Shown here: piece after piece, positions 13,313 to 20,641 of the stretch
Position numbering within the stretch: the stretch's first letter is position 1
Layout: every line of letters starts with the position of its first letter
From: JBDSKH01 sp050245915
GTDB taxonomy: Bacteria; Actinomycetota; Actinomycetes; Actinomycetales; Microbacteriaceae
NCBI GenBank assembly: GCA_050245915.1
Contig: JBFWWZ010000046.1
Coordinates: 1-20,741 of the forward strand
Length of the DNA: 20,741 nt
Direction: 5' to 3'
Position numbers and translations under genes: made by a program
The notes under the pieces: generated by a model
Told to the model about the DNA's origin: nothing
Seen by the model: the letters and a program-made list of their open reading frames with translations, nothing else
Database searches by the model: none

Positions 13313-14376
13313 GCGACGAACCGGTCGTCGAGCCTGTCGAGACCCACGCCAAGCCCGAACTGGCCGAATCGGAGGCCGAGCTCGCGTTCGAGGGAGCGCT
13401 GCGACCCCGCAGCCTCGCCGAGTTCGTCGGACAGGCGAAGGTGCGCGGGCAGCTGCAGCTGCTGCTCGACGCCGCCGCGATGCAGAACCGCACACCGGAT
13501 CACATCCTGCTGGCCGGGCCGCCGGGGCTCGGCAAGACCACCCTCGCGATGATCGTCGCGCACGAGAGCGAGCGGCCGCTGCGCATGTCGAGCGGCCCCG
13601 CGATCCAGCACGCGGGCGATCTCGCCGCACTGCTGTCGAGCCTGGTGCCCGGCGAGGTGCTGTTCATCGACGAGATCCACCGCATGGCGCGATCCGCGGA
13701 AGAGATGCTCTATCTCGCGATGGAGGACTTCCGCATCGACATCATGGTCGGCAAAGGCGCCGGCGCCACCAGCATCCCGCTTGACCTGTCGCCGTTCACC
13801 CTGGTCGGCGCCACCACCCGGTCCGGGCTGCTGCCGAACCCGCTGCGCGACCGGTTCGGTTTCACCGCCAACCTCGAGTTCTACGACGACGCCGAGCTCG
13901 ACCAGGTGCTCGCCCGCGCCGCCCGCATGCTCGAACTCGACATCGAGCCGCGGGCACGCCTCGAGATCGCCACGCGCAGCCGCGGCACCCCGCGCATCGC
14001 CAATCGGCTGCTGCGGCGCGTGCGGGACTACGCGCTGGTTCACCCTTCGACAGGCTCAGGGACCTCAGCCGAGCTGACCACCGTCAACGCCGCCCTCGAG
14101 CTCTACGATGTCGACGCGCTCGGCCTCGACCGGCTCGACCGCGCGATCCTGGATGCCGTGGTCACCCGTTTCGAGGGCGGCCCGGTCGGCCTGAACACCC
14201 TCGCGGTCTCGGTCGGCGAAGAGCCGGAGACCATCGAATCGGTCGTCGAGCCGTTCCTCGTGCGGATCGGGATGCTGAGCCGCACACCCCGCGGACGCGT
14301 CGCCACCCGCAAGGCCTGGGACCATCTCGGCGTCCGGCGCCCCGACCGCGGGACGCTGTTCGACGATGACGTATGA
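13309..14376 (+). CDS. ruvB: Holliday junction branch migration ATPase RuvB
   Basis: The AAA+ motor of branch migration, 355 residues. Walker A GPPGLGKTT is at 70-78 and Walker B FIDEIH at 119-124; the sensor region GATTRSGLL (168-174), RDRFG (180-184) and GTPRIANRLLRRVRD (226-240) are conserved, followed by the winged helix (about 255-345). Two segments are unusual. Residues 5-12 (PVVEPVET) before the conserved ALRPRSLAEFVGQ, and residues 245-252 (HPSTGSGT) at the junction to the winged helix, are each encoded by copies of a short palindromic repeat in opposite orientations. Both stay in frame and avoid catalytic motifs. GTG 13309 overlaps the ruvA stop. The stop codon TGA lies inside a -10-like TATGAT that probably drives yajC. 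Confidence 0.98.
   Translation: MSDEPVVEPVETHAKPELAESEAELAFEGALRPRSLAEFVGQAKVRGQLQLLLDAAAMQNRTPDHILLAGPPGLGKTTLAMIVAHESERPLRMSSGPAIQHAGDLAALLSSLVPGEVLFIDEIHRMARSAEEMLYLAMEDFRIDIMVGKGAGATSIPLDLSPFTLVGATTRSGLLPNPLRDRFGFTANLEFYDDAELDQVLARAARMLELDIEPRARLEIATRSRGTPRIANRLLRRVRDYALVHPSTGSGTSAELTTVNAALELYDVDALGLDRLDRAILDAVVTRFEGGPVGLNTLAVSVGEEPETIESVVEPFLVRIGMLSRTPRGRVATRKAWDHLGVRRPDRGTLFDDDV
13323..13344 (+). repeat. Short palindromic repeat in the RuvB N-terminal codons
   Basis: GGTC at 13323-13326 and GACC at 13341-13344 are complementary arms around the core GAGCCTGTCGA (13330-13340 region). The reverse complement of the same core occurs at 14043-14064. It encodes PVVEPVET. Confidence 0.7.
14043..14064 (+). 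repeat. Short palindromic repeat inside ruvB, opposite orientation
   Basis: CCCT at 14043-14046 and AGGG at 14058-14061 flank TCGACAGGCTC, the reverse complement of the core in the copy at 13323. The arms differ from that copy but remain self-complementary. It encodes HPSTGSGT at the junction of the ATPase and winged-helix domains. Confidence 0.7.
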
Positions 14377-14377
14377 T
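14372..14377 (+). promoter_or_regulatory. -10-like element for yajC-secDF
   Basis: TATGAT overlaps the ruvB stop codon, 41 bases before the yajC ATG. It would allow yajC-secD-secF to be expressed without SOS induction. No clear -35 is seen. In the leader, CCTT and AAGG (14394-14405) form a small hairpin that includes the likely ribosome binding site GGAAGG. Confidence 0.5.
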
Positions 14378-14418
14378 TCTCGGGATCCCAAACCCTTTCG
14401 GAAGGCACTCGTACGCCC

Positions 14419-14868
14419 ATGATCTCCACAGCGCTGTCTGCGACGCCCGCTCCCTCGAGCGGCGGCATCCTGGGCTTCGACCCCACCCTCATCCTGCTGT
14501 TCGGACTGCTGATCGTCGTGATCATCTTCATGTTCCGCAGCTCGCGCAAGCGCCGCGCCGACGCGGAGAAGCTGGCGACGCAGATGGTGCCCGGCGTCGA
14601 GGTCATGACGCAGCACGGCATCTTCGGCACCCTCATCTCCGTCGATGAGGAGAAGAACGAGGCCATCATCGAGACGACGCCGGGCAGCCGGCTGCGCGTG
14701 CACCGCCAGACGCTCGCGCGCGTCGTCGAGCCCGACGAGGTCGTGACCGACGAGGACGAGCTCGAGGCGGAGGCCGGCGAGAAGACCCCCGCCGACGACC
14801 CGCAGTTCGGCGAGCGCACCGAGGAGCCGAAGCCGAAGCGCGCACCGCGCAAGAAGCCCACAGAGTAA
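14419..14868 (+). CDS. yajC: Preprotein translocase subunit YajC
   Basis: A 149-residue single-pass membrane protein of the SecDF-YajC subcomplex, which supports Sec-dependent export. A short N-terminus precedes one membrane segment at about residues 22-41 (TLILLFGLLIVVIIFMFRSS), then the conserved YajC region with RKRRADAEKLATQMVPGVEVMTQHGIFGTL and the beta-rich VHRQTLARVVEP. The tail from about residue 110 is acidic and then lysine/arginine-rich, longer than in E. coli YajC (110 residues) but normal for actinobacteria. ATG 14419 has GGAAGG upstream at an unusually long spacing of 13 bases. The secD start follows three bases after the stop, so yajC-secD-secF is an operon. Confidence 0.95.
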   Translation: MISTALSATPAPSSGGILGFDPTLILLFGLLIVVIIFMFRSSRKRRADAEKLATQMVPGVEVMTQHGIFGTLISVDEEKNEAIIETTPGSRLRVHRQTLARVVEPDEVVTDEDELEAEAGEKTPADDPQFGERTEEPKPKRAPRKKPTE

Positions 14869-14871
14869 CGC

Positions 14872-16662
14872 GTGGCACGCAGTTCGACGCCGGTCCGCAA
14901 GGCCTGGAGGTCCCTCGGCTGGCTGGCGGCCATCATCGCCGGTCTGCTCGCACTCCAGGCGGCCGGCGCGCTGTTCTGGGGCTGGAGCTGGACGCCGAAG
15001 CTCGCGCTCGACCTCGAGGGCGGGACCAGCATCGTGCTCGCCGCGCAGACGGCCGAGGGCCAGGAGGTCACCCCGGACCAGCTGGAGCAGGCGGTGTCGA
15101 TCATCCGCCAGCGCGTCGACGCCTCCGGTGTCGCGGAAGCTGAGATCAGCACCCTCCCGCCGAACAACATCCAGGTCCTGATCCCCGGTACGCCCGACGA
15201 CGCGACCCTGCAGCGTCTGCAGCAGTCGTCGAAGCTCGAGTTCCGTGCGGTCATCCTCGCGGGCACGCCGTCGGCCGACTCGATCGGGGGCGACGGCGAG
15301 ACTCCCGCCCCCACCGACAGCGCCAGTCCGACGCCGACGCCGACGCCCACGACCGAGGCGACGCCGAATCCGGAGCCGACCGACGGCAGCGACCCGAACT
15401 GGGTGACTCCCGAACTCCAGTCCGCCTTCGACGCGTTCACCTGCGATCAGGTGGATGAGGTCGAGGCGAACATCGCACCGGCTGACGAGCCGCTCATCAC
15501 CTGCGACGACACCGGGACCGTGAAGTACCTTCTCGGTCCGGTCGAGGTCGACGGAGCCGACATCACCGACTCGTACTCGGGTCAGACGAGCGGCAGTGGC
15601 GGCATCAACACCGGCATCTGGGGCGTCTTCATCAAGTTCAACGCCGACGGCGGTGCCGCGTTCAAGGATGTCGGCCAGCGCCTCATCAGCCTGCCGAGCC
15701 CGCGCAACCAGTTCGGCGCCGTCCTCGACGGCCGCGTGATCACCGCACCCGTCGTCCAGGGGGTGACGGACGCGCCGACCATCACGGGAAGCTTCACCCA
15801 GGAGACCGCGACGGCGCTCGCCAGCCAGCTGAAGTTCGGTGCCCTGCCGGTCAGCTTCGAGGTGCAGACACGAGACAGCATCTCGCCGACCCTCGGAAGC
15901 AGCCAGCTGCAGAGCGGCCTCCTCGCAGGTCTCATCGGCCTCGTGCTCGTCGTCATCTACTCGTTCTTCCAGTACCGGGCTCTCGCCTCGGTGACCATCG
16001 CGTCCCTCGTCGTCGCGGCGGTGATCACGTATCTGGTGATCTCGATCCTCAGTTGGCGCGAGGGCTACCGACTCTCGCTCGCCGGTGTCGCGGGCCTGAT
16101 CGTCGCCATCGGCTTCACGGTCGACTCGTTCATCGTGTACTTCGAGCGAATACGTGACGAGTTGCGCGATGGGCGCGGCCTGGTCGGCGCCGTCGAGGCG
16201 GGCTGGAAGCGCGCCCTCCGCACCATCTACGCCGCCAAGGGCGTGAACCTGCTGTCGGCTGTGGTGCTGTTCTGGCTTGCCGTGGGCAGCGTCAAGGGCT
16301 TCGCGTTCACCCTGGGCATCACCGTCGTCATCGACGTGCTCATCGTCGTGCTGTTCACGCACCCGATGATGCAACTGATCTCCACGACCCGGTTCTTCTC
16401 CAGCGGGCATCCGCTGAGCGGCCTGGATCCCGACGCCCTGGGCGCCGTGTATCGCGGGCGCGCGGAGTTCCGCGTCTCGGCGGAGGCGCGCCGGTCCGGC
16501 GCGAGCCGTGAGGCCGAGCGCCGGCAGACCATCGCCGAGCGCAAGGCGGCAGAACTCGCTGCGGCCGACAAGGCCGCGACCCGCGCCGCCGCCTCGGAGT
16601 CCGCACCACCTCGCCCGGCCACGAAGAAATCGGGTTCCTCGAAGAAGAAGGGGAAGCGCTGA
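14872..16662 (+). CDS. secD: Protein translocase subunit SecD
   Basis: A 596-residue RND-type membrane protein that, with SecF, uses the proton gradient to pull exported proteins through SecYEG. Membrane segment 1 lies at about residues 17-40. The large extracytoplasmic P1 domain begins with LALDLEGGTSIVLAAQ and contains QRVDASGVAEAEI. A low-complexity Pro/Thr/Ser/Glu linker (about residues 142-177, with PTPTPTPTT) interrupts it. The conserved GRVITAPVVQG follows. Five membrane segments begin near residue 345, including the SecD signature GFTVDSFIVYFERIRDELRDG and KGVNLLSAVVLFWLAVGSVKGFAFTLGITV (about 455-485). The C-terminal 70 residues are a charged Ala/Arg/Lys tail. GTG 14872 lies three bases after the yajC stop; the ribosome binding site is weak. 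The stop overlaps the secF ATG by one base (TGATG). Confidence 0.97.
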   Translation: MARSSTPVRKAWRSLGWLAAIIAGLLALQAAGALFWGWSWTPKLALDLEGGTSIVLAAQTAEGQEVTPDQLEQAVSIIRQRVDASGVAEAEISTLPPNNIQVLIPGTPDDATLQRLQQSSKLEFRAVILAGTPSADSIGGDGETPAPTDSASPTPTPTPTTEATPNPEPTDGSDPNWVTPELQSAFDAFTCDQVDEVEANIAPADEPLITCDDTGTVKYLLGPVEVDGADITDSYSGQTSGSGGINTGIWGVFIKFNADGGAAFKDVGQRLISLPSPRNQFGAVLDGRVITAPVVQGVTDAPTITGSFTQETATALASQLKFGALPVSFEVQTRDSISPTLGSSQLQSGLLAGLIGLVLVVIYSFFQYRALASVTIASLVVAAVITYLVISILSWREGYRLSLAGVAGLIVAIGFTVDSFIVYFERIRDELRDGRGLVGAVEAGWKRALRTIYAAKGVNLLSAVVLFWLAVGSVKGFAFTLGITVVIDVLIVVLFTHPMMQLISTTRFFSSGHPLSGLDPDALGAVYRGRAEFRVSAEARRSGASREAERRQTIAERKAAELAAADKAATRAAASESAPPRPATKKSGSSKKKGKR

Positions 16663-17675
16663 TGGCCAGCGGGCTGACCAAGTTCGGCAACGACCTCTAC
16701 ACCGGCGAGCGCAGCGTCCCGTTCGTGCCGCTGCGGCGTATCTGGCTGACCATCGCCGCCGTGCTGATGCTCGCGGCCATCGCGGTGCCGTTCATCCGCG
16801 GCGGTGGCGACTTCGGCGCCGGATTCAACTTCGGCATCGAGTTCCGCGGCGGGTCGCAGTTCCAGGTCTCCGGCGCATCCTCGGTCGACAGCGACATCGC
16901 CACGGAGGCGGTGCACGGCGTCGTCCCCGATGCCACCGTCCGCGTCACCACCGTCGGCGATGACGGTGTCCGGGTGCAGACCGACCAGCTCACCGACGCC
17001 GAGACCACGGAGGTGGCGGACGCCCTGAAGCAGGCGTACGACGCCGACCAGGTCGACGACTCGTTCATCGGAGCCAGCTGGGGCGCCGACATCACCCGCC
17101 AGGCGCTCATCGGCCTCGGGGTGTTCCTCGCTCTCGCCGCGATCCTGATGGCGATCTACTTCCGCACCTGGAAGATGTCGGCCGCCGCCATGGTGGCCCT
17201 CGCGCACGACCTCGTGATCACGGTGGGCGTCTACGCCGCCACCGGTTTCGAGATCACCCCGGCGGCCGTGATCGGCTTCCTCACCATCCTGGGCTTCTCG
17301 CTGTACGACACCGTCGTGGTGTTCGACAAGGTGCGCGAGAACACGTCCGAGATGGGTGAGGACTCGACCCGGACCTTCGGCGAGACTGTGAACCTCGCGG
17401 TGAACCAGACGCTCGTCCGCTCGATCAACACGGGCGTGGTGGCTGCACTGCCGGTCGCCGCGATCCTGTTCCTCGGGTCGTTCGTGCTCGGCGCGGACAC
17501 GCTGCGCGACATCTCGCTCGCGCTGCTCGTCGGCACCATCATCGGCACGTATTCGACGCCGTTCGTCGCCTCGCCGTTCTACGCACTGCTTCGGGAGCGG
17601 GAACCGGCGATCGCGGCCCGCGACAAGAAGACGCTGGCGCTGCGCGAGAAGAGCCTGTCGACCGTCTCCGCCTGA
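16662..17675 (+). CDS. secF: Protein translocase subunit SecF
   Basis: The partner of SecD, 337 residues, with six membrane segments and one extracytoplasmic P4 domain between segments 1 and 2. The motif FGIEFRGGSQFQV corresponds to the family's GIDFRGG. The first membrane segment is at about residues 27-45. Segments 2-6 lie between about residue 145 and 310 and include the SecF signature GFSLYDTVVVFDKVRENT, NQTLVRSINTG and FVLGADTLRDISLALLVGTIIGTYST (about 270-295). ATG 16662 shares a base with the secD stop. The gene ends at TGA 17675, 51 bases before relA, which has its own -10 element. The last codons (around 17651-17661) match the 11-base core of the repeat found in ruvB, probably by chance. 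Confidence 0.97.
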   Translation: MASGLTKFGNDLYTGERSVPFVPLRRIWLTIAAVLMLAAIAVPFIRGGGDFGAGFNFGIEFRGGSQFQVSGASSVDSDIATEAVHGVVPDATVRVTTVGDDGVRVQTDQLTDAETTEVADALKQAYDADQVDDSFIGASWGADITRQALIGLGVFLALAAILMAIYFRTWKMSAAAMVALAHDLVITVGVYAATGFEITPAAVIGFLTILGFSLYDTVVVFDKVRENTSEMGEDSTRTFGETVNLAVNQTLVRSINTGVVAALPVAAILFLGSFVLGADTLRDISLALLVGTIIGTYSTPFVASPFYALLREREPAIAARDKKTLALREKSLSTVSA

Positions 17676-17698
17676 CAGCGCGCGCCGTCCACCCCTCG

Positions 17699-17720
17699 TA
17701 GAATCCAACTGAGCGGGAGG
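17699..17720 (+). promoter_or_regulatory. -10 element and ribosome binding site of relA
   Basis: TAGAAT at 17699-17704 is followed by a short leader holding GGGAGG at 17715-17720, six bases before GTG 17727. CTGACA at 17672-17677 is -35-like, but its 21-base spacing is too long for a standard promoter. Confidence 0.6.
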
Positions 17721-17726
17721 TGACGC

Positions 17727-19985
17727 GTGACTGACACGACGCAGGCGCAGAGCACCGCCACGCTTCGCACCATCCTGCCGCGCCTGTTCTCGCGCGCCCA
17801 GCCGACCGGTGCGGTCGACAGGCTGCTGAAGACGGTCCGCGCGCACCACCCGAAAGCCGATGTCGCGCTCATCGAGCGCGCGTACGCGGCGGCGGAACGC
17901 GCCCACGCCGGGCAGACACGCAAGAGCGGCGAGCCGTACATCACCCACCCGGTGGCGGTCGCCCAGATCCTCGCCGACCTCGGAATCGGTCCGAAGACGC
18001 TCGCCGCCGCGCTGCTGCATGACACCGTCGAGGACACCGACTACACCCTCGACCTCCTGCGCGCAGACTTCGGCGACGAGATCGCCATGCTGGTCGACGG
18101 GGTCACCAAGCTCGACAAGCTGAAGTACGGCGACAGCGCTCAGGCGGAGACGGTGCGCAAGATGGTGGTCGCGATGTCGAAAGACATCCGGGTGCTGATC
18201 ATCAAGCTCGCCGACCGCCTCCACAACGCCCGCACCTGGGGTTTCGTGCCGGCCGAGTCCGCGCAGCGCAAGGCGCAGGAGACCCTGGAGATCTACGCAC
18301 CGCTCGCACATCGCCTCGGCATCCAGGCGATCAAATGGGAGCTGGAGGACCTCAGTTTCGCGGTGCTCTACCCGAAGCTGTACGTCGAGATCGAGAGTCT
18401 CGTCAAAGACCGCACCCCGCAGCGCGAGGAGTTCGTGCAGCAGGTGATCGACGACATCAACGCCGACCTGAAGGCCGGCAAGATCAAAGGCCAGGTGCAG
18501 GGCAGGCCGAAGCAGTACTACTCGATCTACCAGAAGATGGTGTCGCGCGGCCGCGAGTTCGCGGAGATCTACGACCTCGTCGGCATCCGGGTGCTCGTCA
18601 ACAACATCCGCGACTGCTACGCCGTGCTCGGCGCGATCCACGCCCGCTGGAACCCGATCCCCGGCCGGTTCAAGGACTACATCGCCACGCCCAAGTTCAA
18701 CCTGTACCAGTCGCTGCACACGACCGTGATCGGGCCGCAGGGGCGCCCGATCGAGATCCAGATCCGCACGCACGAGATGCACAACCGGGCCGAATTCGGC
18801 GTCGCCGCGCATTGGAAGTACAAGGAGCGGATGAACGGCGGCAAGACCGACGAGAAGTCCCCCGGCCAGGACACCGAGATGGCCTGGCTCGCCCACATCA
18901 GCGACTGGCAGTCCGAGACGGCGGACCCGGGGGAGTTCCTCGACAACCTGCGTTTCGAGATCGGCGCCAAAGAGGTCTACGTCTTCACGCCGCAGGGCAA
19001 GGTCATCGGCCTGCCCTCGGGTGCCACCCCGGTCGACTTCGCGTACGCCGTGCACACCGAGATCGGCAACCGCACGATGGGGGCCAAGGTCAACGGCCGG
19101 CTCGTCCCGCTCGACAGCATCCTGAACTCTGGCGACTCCGTCGAGGTGTTCACCTCGAAGAACCCCGACGCGGGCCCCAGCCAGGACTGGCTGAACTTCG
19201 TGAAGAGCCCGCGTGCTCGCAACAAGATCCGCGGGTGGTTCACGAAGGAGCGCCGCGAGGAGGCGATCGAGCAGGGTAAGGACGCCATCGCCCGCGCCAT
19301 GCGCAAGCAGAACCTGCCGCTGCAGAAGCTGATGAGCCAGGATGTCGTCTCCGAGGTCGCGGCGCAGATGCGGTACGAGAGCGTCGAGGCCCTCTATGCG
19401 GCCGTCGGCGAGGGGCACGTCTCCACGCAGTCCGTGCTGGAGAAGGTGGTCGCCAGCCTCCAGGGCGAGGCGGAGGCCGACGAGGCGGAGATCCCGTTCA
19501 CCCCGAAGGGTCGCGCGCGGCAGCTGCGCTCGAGCGATTCGGGCGTGCTCGTGCGGGGCGCCCCCGACATCCTGGTGAAGCTGGCGAAGTGCTGCACCCC
19601 GGTTCCCGGTGACGACATCGTGGGGTTCGTGACGCGCGGCACCGGCGTCTCGGTGCACCAGTCGGACTGTGTGAACGTGAAGAGCCTGCTCGCCGAGCCC
19701 GACCGCATGATCGATGTGGAGTGGGCGCCGACCTCGTCGAGCGTGTTCTTGGTGCAGATCCAGGTGGAGGCGCTCGACCGTTCCGGACTGCTGTCGGATG
19801 TGACGCGCGTGCTCTCCGAGCATCACGTGAACATCCTGTCGGCCACCGTGTCGACGTCGAGCGACCGGCTCGCTCTCAGCAGGTTCGTCTTCGAGATGGG
19901 CGACACCGTGCACCTCGACCGCCTGCTGAACGCGGTGCGCCGCATCGAGGGGGTCTACGACGTGTACCGCGTGAGCGCGGGCTGA
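17727..19985 (+). CDS. relA: Bifunctional (p)ppGpp synthetase/hydrolase (Rel)
   Basis: The stringent-response enzyme, 752 residues, which makes (p)ppGpp from ATP and GTP/GDP and also degrades it. The N-terminal HD hydrolase domain is intact (His60; HDTVED at 98-103; LADRLHN at 161-167). The synthetase domain has YYSIYQKM (264-271), EIYDLVGIRV and RFKD at 314-317; this basic RxKD-type motif marks bifunctional Rel rather than synthetase-only RelA. A TGS domain lies at about 415-477, the zinc-finger region with KCCTPVPGDD (Cys622, Cys623) and HQSDC (644-648), and a C-terminal ACT domain at about 676-750. All domains are full length. GTG 17727 follows GGGAGG by six bases. The gene has its own promoter downstream of secF. 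In mycobacteria the corresponding gene is also called rel or relMtb. Confidence 0.97.
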   Translation: MTDTTQAQSTATLRTILPRLFSRAQPTGAVDRLLKTVRAHHPKADVALIERAYAAAERAHAGQTRKSGEPYITHPVAVAQILADLGIGPKTLAAALLHDTVEDTDYTLDLLRADFGDEIAMLVDGVTKLDKLKYGDSAQAETVRKMVVAMSKDIRVLIIKLADRLHNARTWGFVPAESAQRKAQETLEIYAPLAHRLGIQAIKWELEDLSFAVLYPKLYVEIESLVKDRTPQREEFVQQVIDDINADLKAGKIKGQVQGRPKQYYSIYQKMVSRGREFAEIYDLVGIRVLVNNIRDCYAVLGAIHARWNPIPGRFKDYIATPKFNLYQSLHTTVIGPQGRPIEIQIRTHEMHNRAEFGVAAHWKYKERMNGGKTDEKSPGQDTEMAWLAHISDWQSETADPGEFLDNLRFEIGAKEVYVFTPQGKVIGLPSGATPVDFAYAVHTEIGNRTMGAKVNGRLVPLDSILNSGDSVEVFTSKNPDAGPSQDWLNFVKSPRARNKIRGWFTKERREEAIEQGKDAIARAMRKQNLPLQKLMSQDVVSEVAAQMRYESVEALYAAVGEGHVSTQSVLEKVVASLQGEAEADEAEIPFTPKGRARQLRSSDSGVLVRGAPDILVKLAKCCTPVPGDDIVGFVTRGTGVSVHQSDCVNVKSLLAEPDRMIDVEWAPTSSSVFLVQIQVEALDRSGLLSDVTRVLSEHHVNILSATVSTSSDRLALSRFVFEMGDTVHLDRLLNAVRRIEGVYDVYRVSAG

Positions 19986-20008
19986 CGGGCAGAGCGCGTC
20001 AGCGCGGG

Positions 20009-20554
20009 CTAGGACAGCGCTTCTCGCAGCCGCTCGACCGCGCGGCGCTTGGCGGGCAGGTTGCGACGCGCATCCATCGCCGCGACGCAGTCCGTCAGGC
20101 GGAAGCCGCCGAGCCGGGCGAGCTCCCGCACCGCCTCCCGCTCGGAATCCCCGAACCGCTCCCGTGCGCGTGCCAGGTCCACCGCCGTCCGCAGCGGAGT
20201 CGTGACCCGGCTCCCGCCGATCTTCTGCACCTCGTCGTCGTTCAGGACGACTTCGCGCACGCTCGCGTGCCGTGCGGCGACGGGTCGCGCCCGTGCCCGC
20301 AGGTCGACGCACAGTTCGACGACGGCGGGCGCTCGGGGTGCCGCTCCCCAGACCCACGCTGCGGTGCCGAGTTCTGCGATGAACCGGTCCGGCCGACCGG
20401 TGAGCACGGCGGCGAGTCGCAGCGCGGGCGTCTCGATCTCGTCGATGGGGCAGTGGGCGTCGCCGAGCGGGTAGAGCTCGGCGTCGAGGACGGCGGCCAT
20501 GCGCTCGGGGAGGGGGAGGTCGCGGGCGTCGAGCACGGGCGGGAGGACGGGCAT
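20009..20554 (-). CDS. AbiEi-like antitoxin-family protein, orphan
   Basis: A soluble minus-strand protein of 181 residues, starting at ATG 20554-20552 and ending 23 bases from the convergent relA stop. The pattern LGTAAWVWGAAPRAP, then VELCVDLRARARP, and VVLNDDEVQKIGGSRVTTPLRTAVDLAR resembles the C-terminal region of actinobacterial proteins annotated as type IV toxin-antitoxin AbiEi-family antitoxins or transcriptional regulators. No winged-helix N-terminus is obvious; the first 45 residues are short and loop-like, so the DNA-binding domain may be missing. No AbiEii nucleotidyltransferase toxin gene lies within the window on either side. It may be a domesticated remnant or a protein with a different role. 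Family assignment is by eye. Two inverted repeats lie immediately upstream and could be operators. Confidence 0.7.
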   Translation of the reverse strand: MPVLPPVLDARDLPLPERMAAVLDAELYPLGDAHCPIDEIETPALRLAAVLTGRPDRFIAELGTAAWVWGAAPRAPAVVELCVDLRARARPVAARHASVREVVLNDDEVQKIGGSRVTTPLRTAVDLARARERFGDSEREAVRELARLGGFRLTDCVAAMDARRNLPAKRRAVERLREALS

Positions 20555-20607
20555 GTTCCGATGGTGGAACGGCGGCGGGAGCCGTGGTGCCGGATGACGT
20601 GATCCGG
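20555..20607 (-). promoter_or_regulatory. Two inverted repeats upstream of the AbiEi-like gene
   Basis: GTTCC/GGAAC arms (20555-20559 and 20566-20570) abut the start codon. CCGGAT/ATCCGG arms (20590-20595 and 20602-20607) surround GACGTG. Neither is followed by a T-run on either strand, so they look more like protein-binding sites than terminators. I see no clear -10 element in the same interval. Confidence 0.4.
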
Positions 20608-20641
20608 TGCGGAACCGGGGCTGTGGAAAGTGAGCCGGGGC

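Noticed and set aside
19974..20010. Direct repeat AGCGCGGGCT around the relA stop
   Set aside because: A ten-base GC-rich match 27 bases apart; one copy is coding and the other ends at the convergent gene's stop. No further copies or structure seen.
16227..20357. A 1376-codon open frame on the minus strand, opposite secD, secF and relA
   Set aside because: Antisense shadow of three well-conserved genes; low-complexity Arg/Asp/Val/Leu composition and no recognisable domain.
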